This document shows, one piece after another, positions 35,601 through 44,950 of a DNA stretch of 64,000 nt. Numbering within the stretch: position 1 is the first letter of the stretch; each line of letters opens with the position of its first letter. Position numbers and translations under genes: made by a program. The DNA is from Aquimarina sediminis (GTDB lineage Bacteria; Bacteroidota; Bacteroidia; Flavobacteriales; Flavobacteriaceae). The notes beneath the pieces were generated by a model, which was not told the DNA's origin, did no database searches, and worked only from the letters and a program-made list of their open reading frames with translations. The DNA lies in contig NZ_POYJ01000005.1 in NCBI RefSeq assembly GCF_002895435.1, positions 1-64,000 on the forward strand. Reading direction: 5' to 3'.

Positions 35601-35817
35601 CAATTCATTCATTTTTGTGGGTAATGAAAATCAGGTTTCTACACTTAGTAGTAGATCGATCTAATTAGAACCAGAGTACGTGTTTAGTTTTTATAAAAAC
35701 TAGTGCATATTTCTTGTCAAACCAACATCAATTGAATTCTGATATTTAATTGAAACAAAAGGTGTATCCCGAAAAACCTATAAAAGAGTAGGGTACTGTT
35801 AAAATCGCAAAATCATG
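35601..35817 (+). repeat. Duplicated 5' leader, copy 1
   Basis: About 217 bp directly before and including the ATG is repeated at 36717-36935. Blocks 35619-35667 (49 bp) and 35711-35753 (43 bp) are identical to the second copy, and the last 64 bp have four changes. In the variable middle an 18-bp palindrome (35685-35702, TAGTTTTTA/TAAAAACTA) keeps its outer stem TAGTTT/AAACTA in copy 2 although the sequence inside changes. This suggests a conserved regulatory or RNA element. Confidence 0.9.
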
Positions 35818-36579
35818 AAAATTAGAATAAATTATATCGCAATTACAATCCTTATGCTTTCTGTAATGCTTGCATGTGAAAAAGAGGATGAAGTTACTAT
35901 TCCTCAAAATGAATCAGTAACTAATGAAAGGAGCGATAATTTTGAAATTGGAAAAAACTACAGTTATAGTAGAAGTTTAACTATAAAAGATAAAAGAGGA
36001 AATGAAGTAGATCTTGTTATTTTCACAAATACACAAGATAATGCCAAAAGTTTTAATACCGAAAGTTTCGAAATTGTAATAAATAACGCTGAAGAAGTTG
36101 AAAAAAATACAATTTCAAATTCAATTCAAACAGAGATTTTAGAAGAAGGGGACGAAGAATATGGTTCTAGAGAAAACCTTTTTAAGAACTCTGTTTTGGT
36201 ATATATTAAAGGCACAAAATTCATCGATGATGTTAATTCATTTGCTGTCTATCCTTCAGTTTTTGGAAATGAGGAAAAAGCAAGTTCTGGAAATTACAGA
36301 CATTATGCATATGCCGCTGCTAACGTGATTGGAGCAACCGTTACCTACACATCAGAGACGCAGTCAAAAGAATATTTAGAACTTGATATTAAAAAGAAAA
36401 ATGGAAAGTACGGAATCTGGTCACGGTTGTTGGGGACCAAACTATATAATGTAGGTAATTCTGCGACGTATTGCGGGTCAACTGTTTATCATACAATGAT
36501 GATAAAAGTCAATTTTCATAAAATTAAAACTGGTAAATGTTGCTATGGATATCATTATTCATTCAAAACATCATGCTAG
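35815..36579 (+). CDS. Mosaic lipoprotein 1 (unknown function)
   Basis: The 254-residue protein begins with a lipoprotein signal (ITILMLSVMLACEKED, Cys 21) and a low-complexity acidic tether (EDEVTIPQNESVTNERSD) almost the same as in lipoprotein 3. The body (about 45-254) is a beta-rich domain of unknown type: NYSYSRSLTIKDKRG, DLVIFTNTQDNAKSF, and a Cys-containing end with CCYGYHYSFKTSC. It should be an outer-membrane lipoprotein. Its upstream leader is repeated before lipoprotein 2. Confidence 0.7.
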   Translation: MKIRINYIAITILMLSVMLACEKEDEVTIPQNESVTNERSDNFEIGKNYSYSRSLTIKDKRGNEVDLVIFTNTQDNAKSFNTESFEIVINNAEEVEKNTISNSIQTEILEEGDEEYGSRENLFKNSVLVYIKGTKFIDDVNSFAVYPSVFGNEEKASSGNYRHYAYAAANVIGATVTYTSETQSKEYLELDIKKKNGKYGIWSRLLGTKLYNVGNSATYCGSTVYHTMMIKVNFHKIKTGKCCYGYHYSFKTSC

Positions 36580-36716
36580 TTAATTAGAATCTGTAAAATG
36601 AAAAATAAAGTTTCTATTGTAAATAGCATTAGGAGCTTTCTTCGCGTGAGTTTTTATGTTAAAGGAATAGTTCTGATAAAAAGAGGACAACAGATTATTT
36701 TCCCGAAAAAGAAAAA

Positions 36717-36935
36717 CAATTCACTCTTTTTTGGGTAATGAAAATCAGGTTTCTACACTTAGTAGTAGATCGATCTAATTAAACTTTTGAAGTATGTGTC
36801 TAGTTTTTATAAATAAACTAATACATCCTTCTTGTCAAACCAACATCAATTGAATTCTGATATTTAATTGAGACAAAAGGTGTAACCCGAAAAACCTATA
36901 AAAGAGTAGGGTACTATTAAAATCACAAAATCATG
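36717..36935 (+). repeat. Duplicated 5' leader, copy 2
   Basis: Direct repeat of 35601-35817 lying upstream of lipoprotein 2; identical blocks at 36733-36781 and 36829-36871. The stem TAGTTT/AAACTA is kept (36801-36820). The copies lie about 1.1 kb apart and differ most in the spacer. The segment before it, 36580-36716, shows only a weak 46-codon frame. Confidence 0.9.
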
Positions 36936-37727
36936 AAAAAAAAACTTAGAAGATTACTAGTCGTCACCTTAGTATCGTTTTTTATTTCTGGATGTGAAAC
37001 AGATGATTCTGTAGTAACAGCAAAAGTAGAAGCTAATGATGAAATTGAAAATATAAAACAGGAGGAAGGGATAGTAGATATCTCCCATACTTATTATTAT
37101 CAGGGGAAAGAATTTAATGTGACTTATACTCTAAATGAAAAAGAAAGAAATGTTATTAAAACATCAGGAGATGTGGATATGGCAAGAACTATTTTTGGTA
37201 GAGAAGATAGTCCAAAAGCATTACTTTTTGAAAAACCAGTGATGGACAGTAAAGAGATCTCAATAAAAGTATTCGATACAGATCAGGAAATGAATCAGTA
37301 CTTGGAAAACAAAGGGCAATTACCTAAAGAAAATTTTAAAAACAAAAACATCAAGGGAGCTTGTTCTAGTTTTAATTATTTAGGCTATGGTAGCTTCTAT
37401 TTTTATAAACACGCATATTACAATACGGAGATGTTGGGTATGAGAAGAACTTCTACCCGCGCTACTGGTAACCATTGGGTAGGGTCAACTTATAATGATA
37501 ATTTATCTTCCATTAAGATGGGAATACCGATTAATACCAAAGGATTTCTTACACTTAGAGAACATATATGTTATGGAGGTAAATCTCTTAACTTCTATAT
37601 GGAGGACTATACAACATCTCTTTTCTGGATACCAAACCTGCAATGGTATACACTTTCTGGATGGTGGTGGTGGAGAACATCGTGGAATGATCAGGTTTCT
37701 TCATATGGAGCTTGGTGTTGGTACTAA
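36933..37727 (+). CDS. Mosaic lipoprotein 2, beta/gamma-crystallin-like C-terminus
   Basis: The 264-residue protein has a lipoprotein signal (VVTLVSFFISGCETDD, Cys 21) unlike that of lipoproteins 1 and 3. Residues 30-140 are acidic and helical. The C-terminal 120 residues look like a beta/gamma-crystallin or inhibitor-I36-type fold: STYNDNLSSIKMG closes one Greek-key motif, and GFLTLREHICYGGKSLNFYME ... SWNDQVSSYGAWCWY forms the next. The Trp-rich stretch LSGWWWWRTSW is unusual. Such domains bind calcium or block enzymes. Function is unknown; the crystallin call is by pattern only. Confidence 0.55.
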   Translation: MKKKLRRLLVVTLVSFFISGCETDDSVVTAKVEANDEIENIKQEEGIVDISHTYYYQGKEFNVTYTLNEKERNVIKTSGDVDMARTIFGREDSPKALLFEKPVMDSKEISIKVFDTDQEMNQYLENKGQLPKENFKNKNIKGACSSFNYLGYGSFYFYKHAYYNTEMLGMRRTSTRATGNHWVGSTYNDNLSSIKMGIPINTKGFLTLREHICYGGKSLNFYMEDYTTSLFWIPNLQWYTLSGWWWWRTSWNDQVSSYGAWCWY

Positions 37728-37811
37728 TCCCTATCTATTTCCCATAAACAAATAATAATCATTTCTGAAAGTGAACCATTATAGTGTTTGATGAATTTCT
37801 CTTTCGTAAGT

Positions 37812-37825
37812 CAGCATATATGCTG
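37812..37825. terminator. Short palindrome with T-rich tail
   Basis: CAGCATATATGCTG is a perfect 14-bp palindrome followed by GTTTTA, between lipoproteins 2 and 3. It may be a weak terminator of lipoprotein 2 or a protein-binding site upstream of lipoprotein 3. No copy of the repeated leader is found here. Confidence 0.4.
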
Positions 37826-37853
37826 GTTTTATACTAACAATAAAAATAAACAG

Positions 37854-38774
37854 ATGAAAAATAAAATAAAATATATAGCGATTACAATCTTGATGCTTTC
37901 CATAGTATTTAGTTGTGTAAAAGAAGACGAAGCTACGATTCCTCAAAATGAATCAATAACCCATAAACATTCAGGAATTCATACAGCTCCCTGGGCTTTA
38001 GCTATGGATTGGAGGTTTAGTTTTGGGTCTTGTGCAACAGGACCTGGAGTATGTTTTACAGATGGCGATGGAGATATAGTAATTGGTTGGGGCTCCATAA
38101 ATAACTCTGGATCGGGAGGAACAGGTTATGTAAATGAATTGCATAAAGCTTTTGATACTTTGTTAGAAGGGAATAACGATCTTGATAGTGGAGTTATCGC
38201 ATTTCGCATAGAAGGAGACCAGTTACATATGGTGTTCTCAAGAAGTTTAGAAGAACGTAGTTTTAATGTTCCCGAAGATGTAGTGCTACGAAGTAATTTA
38301 AGTAGAGAACTAGGGATGCAGGAAATAATTATTCCAGCAGGAGTTTATGAAGTTGATAGAAGTAATTTTGAACATGGAGAAGCAAGAGTACCTTTTAAAG
38401 GGAATGAAATTGTTTTAGATTATCATGAAGATTATGGCACTATTAATATAAAAGATTATGCTGTTGGCAGAGGAACTTCTTTAGGCTCTTTCCTAAAAGA
38501 TCTAAATATCACCAAAAATGATCTGAAAAAATATCAAATTGTCGAGGCTAAATTTACCGGGACAGCATATGCAGAACATTTGATTAATGGGAAAATAATT
38601 CATGTTTGGCATAAGTATGAAAATGAACCAGTATTTATGTTTGAAGGAGTTTTAAATAATGGTAGACCCGTAACATCTCAGAGAATAAGTTGGTGCGGAA
38701 ATGAATTTGGTGGATGGAACACTTTTGATTTCTTTTGGGCATTTATAGACAATGGATGCTGGTGGTGTGATTAA
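37854..38774 (+). CDS. Mosaic lipoprotein 3 (unknown function)
   Basis: I start it at ATG 37854 (MKNKIKYIAITILMLSIVFSC, Cys 21); upstream Mets do not give a signal peptide. Signal and tether (KEDEATIPQNESI) nearly match lipoprotein 1, but the body differs. It has an acidic Gly/Asp loop (TDGDGDIVIGWGS, calcium-like), then FRIEGDQLHMVFSRSLEER, a mixed alpha/beta part, and a Trp/Cys-rich end (FDFFWAFIDNGCWWCD). It should be surface-exposed. Family not recognised. Confidence 0.68.
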   Translation: MKNKIKYIAITILMLSIVFSCVKEDEATIPQNESITHKHSGIHTAPWALAMDWRFSFGSCATGPGVCFTDGDGDIVIGWGSINNSGSGGTGYVNELHKAFDTLLEGNNDLDSGVIAFRIEGDQLHMVFSRSLEERSFNVPEDVVLRSNLSRELGMQEIIIPAGVYEVDRSNFEHGEARVPFKGNEIVLDYHEDYGTINIKDYAVGRGTSLGSFLKDLNITKNDLKKYQIVEAKFTGTAYAEHLINGKIIHVWHKYENEPVFMFEGVLNNGRPVTSQRISWCGNEFGGWNTFDFFWAFIDNGCWWCD

Positions 38775-38919
38775 AGCAATTGCTTTATTATTAACCTGAG
38801 TTCTATTGAAAACCTTTTTGAGCGATAAGTGTTTGTATGTTGTTGATAGGGAAGATAAAGAACGTATTCAGGAATAAAATTAACTTATAGATACTATAAC
38901 GAAGAAAGTTTATTAAAAA

Positions 38920-38956
38920 AATAACTCCCAAGACTTTTACGGTCTTGGGAGTTATT
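38920..38956 (-). terminator. Bidirectional terminator, strongest for the S9 peptidase gene
   Basis: A 15-bp perfect stem (AATAACTCCCAAGAC / GTCTTGGGAGTTATT) with a 7-nt loop. On the minus strand it is followed by a run of seven T, and on the plus strand by GTGTTTTT. It lies between convergent genes and probably ends both transcripts. Confidence 0.88.
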
Positions 38957-39079
38957 GTGTTTTTAGTGATTATAAAATGAAAGGATGCTTGCGAATCTTA
39001 CATATTAAAATCAATCTTTGATAAGTACATAGCCTGTATATATGGTTCTATGTAAACTTTATAGACAGGCTAATTCTAT

Positions 39080-41035
39080 TTAAGATTCAGAATCAATTTT
39101 GGTTGACTCCGTTTTACCATCATTAATTGTTTGAGGGTCTCCACCTTTTAGATATTTATCCAAAAACTTAAGAACTCTACCATACGCTTCTATCTGGTTT
39201 TCTTTTTTAACAAAACCATGACCTTCGTCTTCAAATAATACATACTCTACAGGAACACCATTTTTTTTAACCCCTGCGACAATTTCATCAGACTCTACTT
39301 TAAGTACTCTAGGGTCTTTTGCTCCCTGAAGTACAATTAATGGTTTTGTAACTTTTTCAGTATGAAAAAGAGGAGATATTTTTCGTAATCGAACAGAGTC
39401 TGCAGTATTAGGATTACCCATTTCTGTGTATAATGCTTCTTTAAAAGATTCCCACCATGGCGGAATACTTTTTAAAGTTCGTAACCAGTTGGTAACTCCA
39501 AAAATATTTACTCCAACTTTAAACTCTTCTGGAGTATAAGTAAGGGCAGCCATTGTCATATATCCACCATACGAACCTCCAATAATACCAATTTTATTAG
39601 AGTCAATGATTTCCTGTTTGGCTAACCAGTCTTTACCAGCAACACAATCTTTTAAGTCTTTATCACCGTGGTTTTGGTCATCCATTTTAAAGAATGTTTT
39701 TCCATAACCACTACTTCCTCTGTTATTAACTGCTAATACTGCGTAACCATGATTTACAAGGTATTGGATGATAGAGCTAAATCTTTGTCTGGATTGCCCA
39801 CCAGGACCACCATGCACCCACACTAATGCAGGTACCTTTGTATCTACAGAGGCTTGCTTTGGTTTATAATATATTGCAGGGATTTCTAATCCATCAAAAG
39901 ATTTATACCGTACTACTTCTGCTGTTACAAGATGATCAGGGTTGATATCTTTGTTTAAAACATCTGTCAGTTTATGATACTCTTTAGTAGCAAGATTATA
40001 TGAGTATGAATTTGAAGGAGTGTTTGACCCACCGATACTAAGTATAGCCATCGACTCATCTCTAGAAAAACGGGCGCTGTTAATTTGTTGGTTTTCTATT
40101 GCCGGAAAATCAATAGTAGTACCAGTAGCAACTTCTTTTACTTCAATGACAGTTTTTGCATCTTCATTGGTAAACATGATTTGATATTTTCCGTTTCGAG
40201 TAAAATAGAACCCAGAAATATCCCATTTTTTTTCTATCACCTTCTCTTTAGTGCCATCTGCAAGATTGTATTTCATAAGGTAATTGAACTCTGCATTATC
40301 ATCTGTTGTATAATAAAAAGACTTTCCATCTGGTGAAAAATCTTCAGGAGAGTTACTACTTATCTTTTCATTGATTTTAGTTTTTTCTTTGGTTTCGGTA
40401 TTAAGGATAAAAAGATCATTGTCGTTAGTAGTTACTGCTTTTCTTAAAACAATATACTTTCTATCTTCAGACATTCCTCCAAAATCCATTCCATCAGTAT
40501 TTTGATATATTAATTTAGAAGAGAAATCAGTAATGTCCATTTCATAGTGATCCATAAACTTAGGATCTCTTTCATTACTACCGTAAAAGAAGCTTTTACC
40601 ATCCTTTGCCCATCCTCTAAACAAAGCTCTCACGTTTTTCTCTGGAGTCAGACGTTTTATACCAGAGCTGTCCTTAACAAAGATTTTGAAAACTTCATCA
40701 CCATTGCCATCCATTCTAAATAAAATTCTATCATCTTCAGGAAAATATGAGATTCCGTAAACAGAAGAGCTATCAGAAGCGGTAATTGGAGTTAGTTCTC
40801 CTCCTTGGGCAGATACGGTATACATATTATAAATCCCAGACCTGTTACTGGTCATTAATACTTCGGATTTATCCGGAGAAAATCCATTTGCAAAGGCATT
40901 TTCATTATCCATAAATTGCTCAATAGAATACTGATCAATTGTAACGGGAACGGGTTGTGCTACTTCTTCTTTCTTTTCTTGTTTACAAGAATAGAGAAGG
41001 AGTACACCTAAACTAAGTGTGATTAGTTTTTTCAT
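39080..41035 (-). CDS. S9-family prolyl oligopeptidase-like lipoprotein
   Basis: The 651-residue protein has a lipoprotein signal (LSLGVLLLYSC, Cys 16). Residues 40-370 form a TolB/WD40-like beta propeller (such as FSPDKSEVLMTSNRSG, SYFPEDDRILFRMDG). The catalytic C-terminal alpha/beta hydrolase has nucleophile GGSYGGYM, the acid in LQGAKDPRVLKVE and His in EDEGHGFVKKEN. Such enzymes cleave short peptides after proline or other residues in the periplasm. The gene follows the BNR-propeller gene by 16 bp, so both are co-transcribed and may handle the same peptides. Confidence 0.92.
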   Translation of the reverse strand: MKKLITLSLGVLLLYSCKQEKKEEVAQPVPVTIDQYSIEQFMDNENAFANGFSPDKSEVLMTSNRSGIYNMYTVSAQGGELTPITASDSSSVYGISYFPEDDRILFRMDGNGDEVFKIFVKDSSGIKRLTPEKNVRALFRGWAKDGKSFFYGSNERDPKFMDHYEMDITDFSSKLIYQNTDGMDFGGMSEDRKYIVLRKAVTTNDNDLFILNTETKEKTKINEKISSNSPEDFSPDGKSFYYTTDDNAEFNYLMKYNLADGTKEKVIEKKWDISGFYFTRNGKYQIMFTNEDAKTVIEVKEVATGTTIDFPAIENQQINSARFSRDESMAILSIGGSNTPSNSYSYNLATKEYHKLTDVLNKDINPDHLVTAEVVRYKSFDGLEIPAIYYKPKQASVDTKVPALVWVHGGPGGQSRQRFSSIIQYLVNHGYAVLAVNNRGSSGYGKTFFKMDDQNHGDKDLKDCVAGKDWLAKQEIIDSNKIGIIGGSYGGYMTMAALTYTPEEFKVGVNIFGVTNWLRTLKSIPPWWESFKEALYTEMGNPNTADSVRLRKISPLFHTEKVTKPLIVLQGAKDPRVLKVESDEIVAGVKKNGVPVEYVLFEDEGHGFVKKENQIEAYGRVLKFLDKYLKGGDPQTINDGKTESTKIDSES

Positions 41036-41051
41036 AAGTATACTGATTTGT

Positions 41052-44000
41052 TTAGTTGTCTATATTGAATTGTTTTATTTCCTTAAAAGGAGAAGTCTCT
41101 AATTTCTCAATTTTTTCTTTGTAGGGTTTCCATTGTTTGTCAAAAAATACATTTGTTTTTTGTAGGGCATCACTAAGTGCATCTTTTGCCTGTTTTATCA
41201 AAGTATTTTCTGTTGAGGTTAATCCTGTTTGGCGACTATTTACATACCAGTTTGCTGTGCCCATGCGTTGCATAACAGTAACTTCAGGATTTCGGGTAAT
41301 TCCCTGGCGTTTATCTTCTTTTCCAATATAAAAAGCCATTACACTATCGATTTTTTTAGAAATGTCCTTTGATAATTTGATCTGGTCTTTAAATTTCTTT
41401 TTATCAAGCTTCTGAAGTTCTTTCTGATATTTTGATGCTGTTTCTTTGCTTTCTGCAAGTTGTTTTACAGCATCTGCTGCTATTTGCGTCATTTTTTCCA
41501 GATCTTTAGAAGCGGTATAAACTTCGTTAATATTTTTCTGAGATATTTGTAATCTTGGATCAGATTGAACGGTTATCATCGTTTCAGATTTCTGATCTCC
41601 ATATTCTAATACAAGCTTATATTTTCCTGGTTTGACAGCTACTCCACCGGGCTCTGTATCATGTTTTTGAACTTTTCTAGAAGGTTGATGAACTCCTTTT
41701 TCATTCATAGCCCAATTTATTTTATGAATACCTGTAGAATCCGGAGTTTTTCTTTTTAAAGTTCTAACCAAACGATCCTTATCATAAATTTTTAATCGAA
41801 TAGAATCCCATTTTACTTTGGCTTCGTCTTTTTCATCCACTTCATCATCATTTTTCTCTTCATCTTTATCAGATTCTTTTTTAGTTTTCTTTTCTACTTG
41901 AAGGTAATACGAAATTAGTGCTCCATAATCACGATTTTCACCATTATAAAGAGCATCCCCTCCAAAACGGCTACCAGTAGGTTGTTGGTATGATGCCTGG
42001 TAGGCTATTGGAGGATCAAAAAGATGTAGTTTTTGAGTTAAAATAGTACTGTTTTTAGCCAGGGCTCTCAAAGGTCTGATATCATCCAAGACCCATGCTG
42101 CTCTACCAAATGTACCAATTACCAAATCATGTTCTCTTGGTTGTATTACTAAATCTTTTACGGGGACTGTAGGGAATCCTTTGGTCCATTTAATCCAATT
42201 ATTACCAGCGTTAAGAGAAACATATAGTCCATCATCTGTACCTAAAAAAAGCAGATTCTTTTCTAGTGGGTCTTCAACAATACTTAGGGCATAACTTTTT
42301 ACATCGTTTTGATCTACAATACGATTCCAGGTTTTTCCATAATCTGTAGTTCTATAAGCATAAGGAGTGTAGTTAAACCTCCTATAGTCGTTGGCAACCA
42401 ATAATGCTTCTCCTTTCTTTTTATAAGAAGCTTTGATTTGTACAATCCAGCTACCTTTAGGAAGCCCTTTTATATTAGAAGAAACGTCTGTCCAGTCAGT
42501 TCCCCCGTTTTTGGTGATATGCACGCGTCCGTCATCTGTAGCTGCCCAAAGCATATTTTGTTCTAAAGAAGAAGGCTCTACAACCAAAATAGTGCAATGA
42601 TTTTCTGCTCCAGTGGCATCCATAGTTAATCCACCGCTTTCACTTTGTTTTTGTTTTTCAGGATCATTGGTGGTTAGGTCAGGAGAGATTACCTCCCAAG
42701 TTAACCCTTTGTCGGTACTTTTATGTACAAATTGACTTCCAAAATAAATAATATTGTTATCAAATGGATCTATATTAATGGCGGCATTCCAATTAAATCT
42801 TAATTCTATTTTCGGATCTGTATGCGTAGGTCTAACAGTATAATTATTTCCCGTTATCCAATCGTATCTACTTACATATCCCTGTTGACTCATAGACCAT
42901 CCATATCTCGAATCGTCTTTGTCAGGTACTACATCAAATCCATCACCAAAAGATATTTCCTGCCAATATGAGTTTCGTATTCCCTGAGCTCTCCATACAT
43001 ATGCAGGACCTCTCCAGCTACCATTATCCTGCATCCCTCCATATACATTATAAGGAAATTCATTATCGACATTAATGTGGTAAAATTGTGCTACTGGCAG
43101 ATTACCAATAAAACGCCAGGTTTTACCACCATCGCGAGTTATGTTTAATCCTCCGTCATTACCATCAATCATATAATTGCCATTGGATGGGTGAATCCAC
43201 CAGGCATGGTGATCAGGGTGCACACCATTATCTACTCCATAAGCAGGCATTAACTGTGTGAAGTTTTTTCCTCCATCTTCCGAAACATTTACATAAGTAA
43301 AAACAGAGTAAATTCTGTTTTCATTTTGAGGGTCAACAAATATATCTGAGTAATAAAAAGGGCGATTTCCGATATCATTTTTATCATTAACTTTTTCCCA
43401 TTTAAAACCTCCATCTTTAGATTTGTAAAGAGCATTCTTTTTTGCTTCTACCAAGGCATAAACAATATCGGGTTTATTAGCTGCAATAGCTAGCCCTATT
43501 CTTCCTAAGTCACCTTTAGGAAGACCATCTATATCAGTACGCTTTTCCCAATTTTTTCCTCCATCGTGGGTAATATAAAGACCAGAACCTTTTCCTCCTG
43601 ACTTAAAAAACCACGGATCACGTTTGTGTTCCCATAAAGCAGCAATTAGTTTATTTGGGTTTGTAGGATCCATAACAAGATCTGCAGCTCCAGTTTTATT
43701 GTTACTAAATAAAATTTTGGTCCATGTAGTACCACCATCAGTGGTTTTAAAAATACCTCTTTCTGGGTGTTCTCCCCAAGGAGATCCAATTGCCGCTACA
43801 TACACTATATTAGGATTGGTAGGATCAACAATAATTTTATGAATATGACGGGTTTTCTCTAAGCCCATGCTTTTCCAGTTTTTACCACCATCCAAAGATT
43901 TGTAAATACCATACCCCCCATTAAGACTATTTCTTGGATTTCCTTCTCCTGTTCCTACCCATAGTACAGAAGGGTTAGATTGCTGGATAGCAACGGCTCC

Positions 44001-44264
44001 AATTGAAGCCGTAATTTCGTTGTCAAAAATAGGTTCCCATTTAATACCACCAGAAGTAGATTTCCAAAGACCACCAGAAGCAGTTCCGGCATATATAATA
44101 TCAGGATTAGAGGTTACTACATCTATAGAAGTAACTCGACCACTCATTCCTCCGGGGCCTATGTTACGTGGGTTACCATCTTTAATAAGATCCATAGTGA
44201 ATTTCTGGGCTGATAGTGTAGAGATTATACCGAGTAGTAATAAAAAGAATATTTGTTTTTTCAT
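41052..44264 (-). CDS. Large secreted BNR/sortilin-like propeller protein
   Basis: The 1070-residue protein starts with a signal peptide (FFLLLLGIISTLSAQ). Residues 25-760 carry many BNR/Asp-box turns, such as SLDGGKNWKS, TTDGGTTWTK and THDGGKNWEK, as in the VPS10/sortilin-like WD40/YVTN family of Bacteroidota. An acidic-basic insert (KKTKKESDKDEEKNDDEVDEKDE) follows near 820, then a beta-sandwich, a helical region with long coiled-coil-like helices (950-1070). No catalytic residue is known for the family. It probably binds peptides or glycans for the S9 peptidase of the same operon. Confidence 0.88.
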   Translation of the reverse strand: MKKQIFFLLLLGIISTLSAQKFTMDLIKDGNPRNIGPGGMSGRVTSIDVVTSNPDIIYAGTASGGLWKSTSGGIKWEPIFDNEITASIGAVAIQQSNPSVLWVGTGEGNPRNSLNGGYGIYKSLDGGKNWKSMGLEKTRHIHKIIVDPTNPNIVYVAAIGSPWGEHPERGIFKTTDGGTTWTKILFSNNKTGAADLVMDPTNPNKLIAALWEHKRDPWFFKSGGKGSGLYITHDGGKNWEKRTDIDGLPKGDLGRIGLAIAANKPDIVYALVEAKKNALYKSKDGGFKWEKVNDKNDIGNRPFYYSDIFVDPQNENRIYSVFTYVNVSEDGGKNFTQLMPAYGVDNGVHPDHHAWWIHPSNGNYMIDGNDGGLNITRDGGKTWRFIGNLPVAQFYHINVDNEFPYNVYGGMQDNGSWRGPAYVWRAQGIRNSYWQEISFGDGFDVVPDKDDSRYGWSMSQQGYVSRYDWITGNNYTVRPTHTDPKIELRFNWNAAINIDPFDNNIIYFGSQFVHKSTDKGLTWEVISPDLTTNDPEKQKQSESGGLTMDATGAENHCTILVVEPSSLEQNMLWAATDDGRVHITKNGGTDWTDVSSNIKGLPKGSWIVQIKASYKKKGEALLVANDYRRFNYTPYAYRTTDYGKTWNRIVDQNDVKSYALSIVEDPLEKNLLFLGTDDGLYVSLNAGNNWIKWTKGFPTVPVKDLVIQPREHDLVIGTFGRAAWVLDDIRPLRALAKNSTILTQKLHLFDPPIAYQASYQQPTGSRFGGDALYNGENRDYGALISYYLQVEKKTKKESDKDEEKNDDEVDEKDEAKVKWDSIRLKIYDKDRLVRTLKRKTPDSTGIHKINWAMNEKGVHQPSRKVQKHDTEPGGVAVKPGKYKLVLEYGDQKSETMITVQSDPRLQISQKNINEVYTASKDLEKMTQIAADAVKQLAESKETASKYQKELQKLDKKKFKDQIKLSKDISKKIDSVMAFYIGKEDKRQGITRNPEVTVMQRMGTANWYVNSRQTGLTSTENTLIKQAKDALSDALQKTNVFFDKQWKPYKEKIEKLETSPFKEIKQFNIDN

Positions 44265-44579
44265 TTTTGTTGAATGTGCGTTAATTATAGTTGAATTGGT
44301 TGTGTTAATTTGGTAAGAAAATAAATGTTGGTATAAACAGTTTTTAAATTCAAAGGCTCTTTCCTTTTTATTCTTGTATAAATATGAGTAATGATTAGAT
44401 GTTTACTTCGGGCTATTAAAATAGTACAAGAAAAAAATGGACGATCTACAAAAAGAGAAGGTTTACTATTAGGTACTGATAATTTCATGTTATAGAAATA
44501 TGTAAGAATTGTGTTTTTTTTAGAAACATCAAACAAATTATTACTACAAAGAATATTAATAAAAAAAAGGAGTGATTTT

Positions 44580-44654
44580 AACACGTTTTGATTGATTGAC
44601 TTTTAAGACTCTAAAGTAAATAAAATGAAAATGATAAAGTCTTAAAGGCGTGTT
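44580..44654. other. Two nested inverted repeats upstream of a small gene
   Basis: Outer arms AACACG/CGTGTT (44580-44585, 44649-44654) and inner arms TTTAAGACT/AGTCTTAAA (44602-44610, 44638-44646) can form a nested stem 46 bp before the next ATG. It could be a 5' UTR structure. The other part of the 435-bp gap 44265-44699 has no clear feature. Confidence 0.4.
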
Positions 44655-44699
44655 AAGGTAAATTGGGTAAATTTGAAAACTAAATAAATAATGATAGCA

Positions 44700-44936
44700 A
44701 TGAAATTTATAGAACTTACTTTAAAAAATCATATAATTCTTCATGGTTTTGATGCCAGAGATAAAGAAATTACAGAAGAAGTGGAAGTCGAAAAAGCTTC
44801 AAAAAAACTGATTGCCGTGGATAGAATCTTATCAATAAGCGAAAAGTTTATTTTGATCAAATATGCCTATAATAGAATCATATACTGGGAGTATATAGAA
44901 GATTATGATAGGGTAAAGACCATGCTAGAATCGTAG
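44700..44936 (+). CDS. Small cytoplasmic protein of unknown function
   Basis: The 78-residue protein (ATG 44700, MKFIELTLKNHIILHGF; an in-frame ATG lies 9 bp upstream) has no signal or membrane segment. It reads as beta strands plus a C-terminal helix (EEVEVEKASKKLIAVDRILSI, FILIKYAYNRIIYWEYIED). It resembles small conserved flavobacterial proteins that I cannot name. It is convergent with the DASS transporter. Confidence 0.6.
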   Translation: MKFIELTLKNHIILHGFDARDKEITEEVEVEKASKKLIAVDRILSISEKFILIKYAYNRIIYWEYIEDYDRVKTMLES

Positions 44937-44950
44937 ACAAAAATTATCTC

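Noticed and set aside
36598..36738. 46-codon basic reading frame between lipoproteins 1 and 2
   Set aside because: It runs into the repeated leader and is not kept in the other copy; composition alone is not enough to call a peptide gene.
44285..44584. 99-codon minus-strand frame before the BNR gene
   Set aside because: No family-like pattern, unusual composition, and it covers the promoter region and part of the nested inverted repeats.
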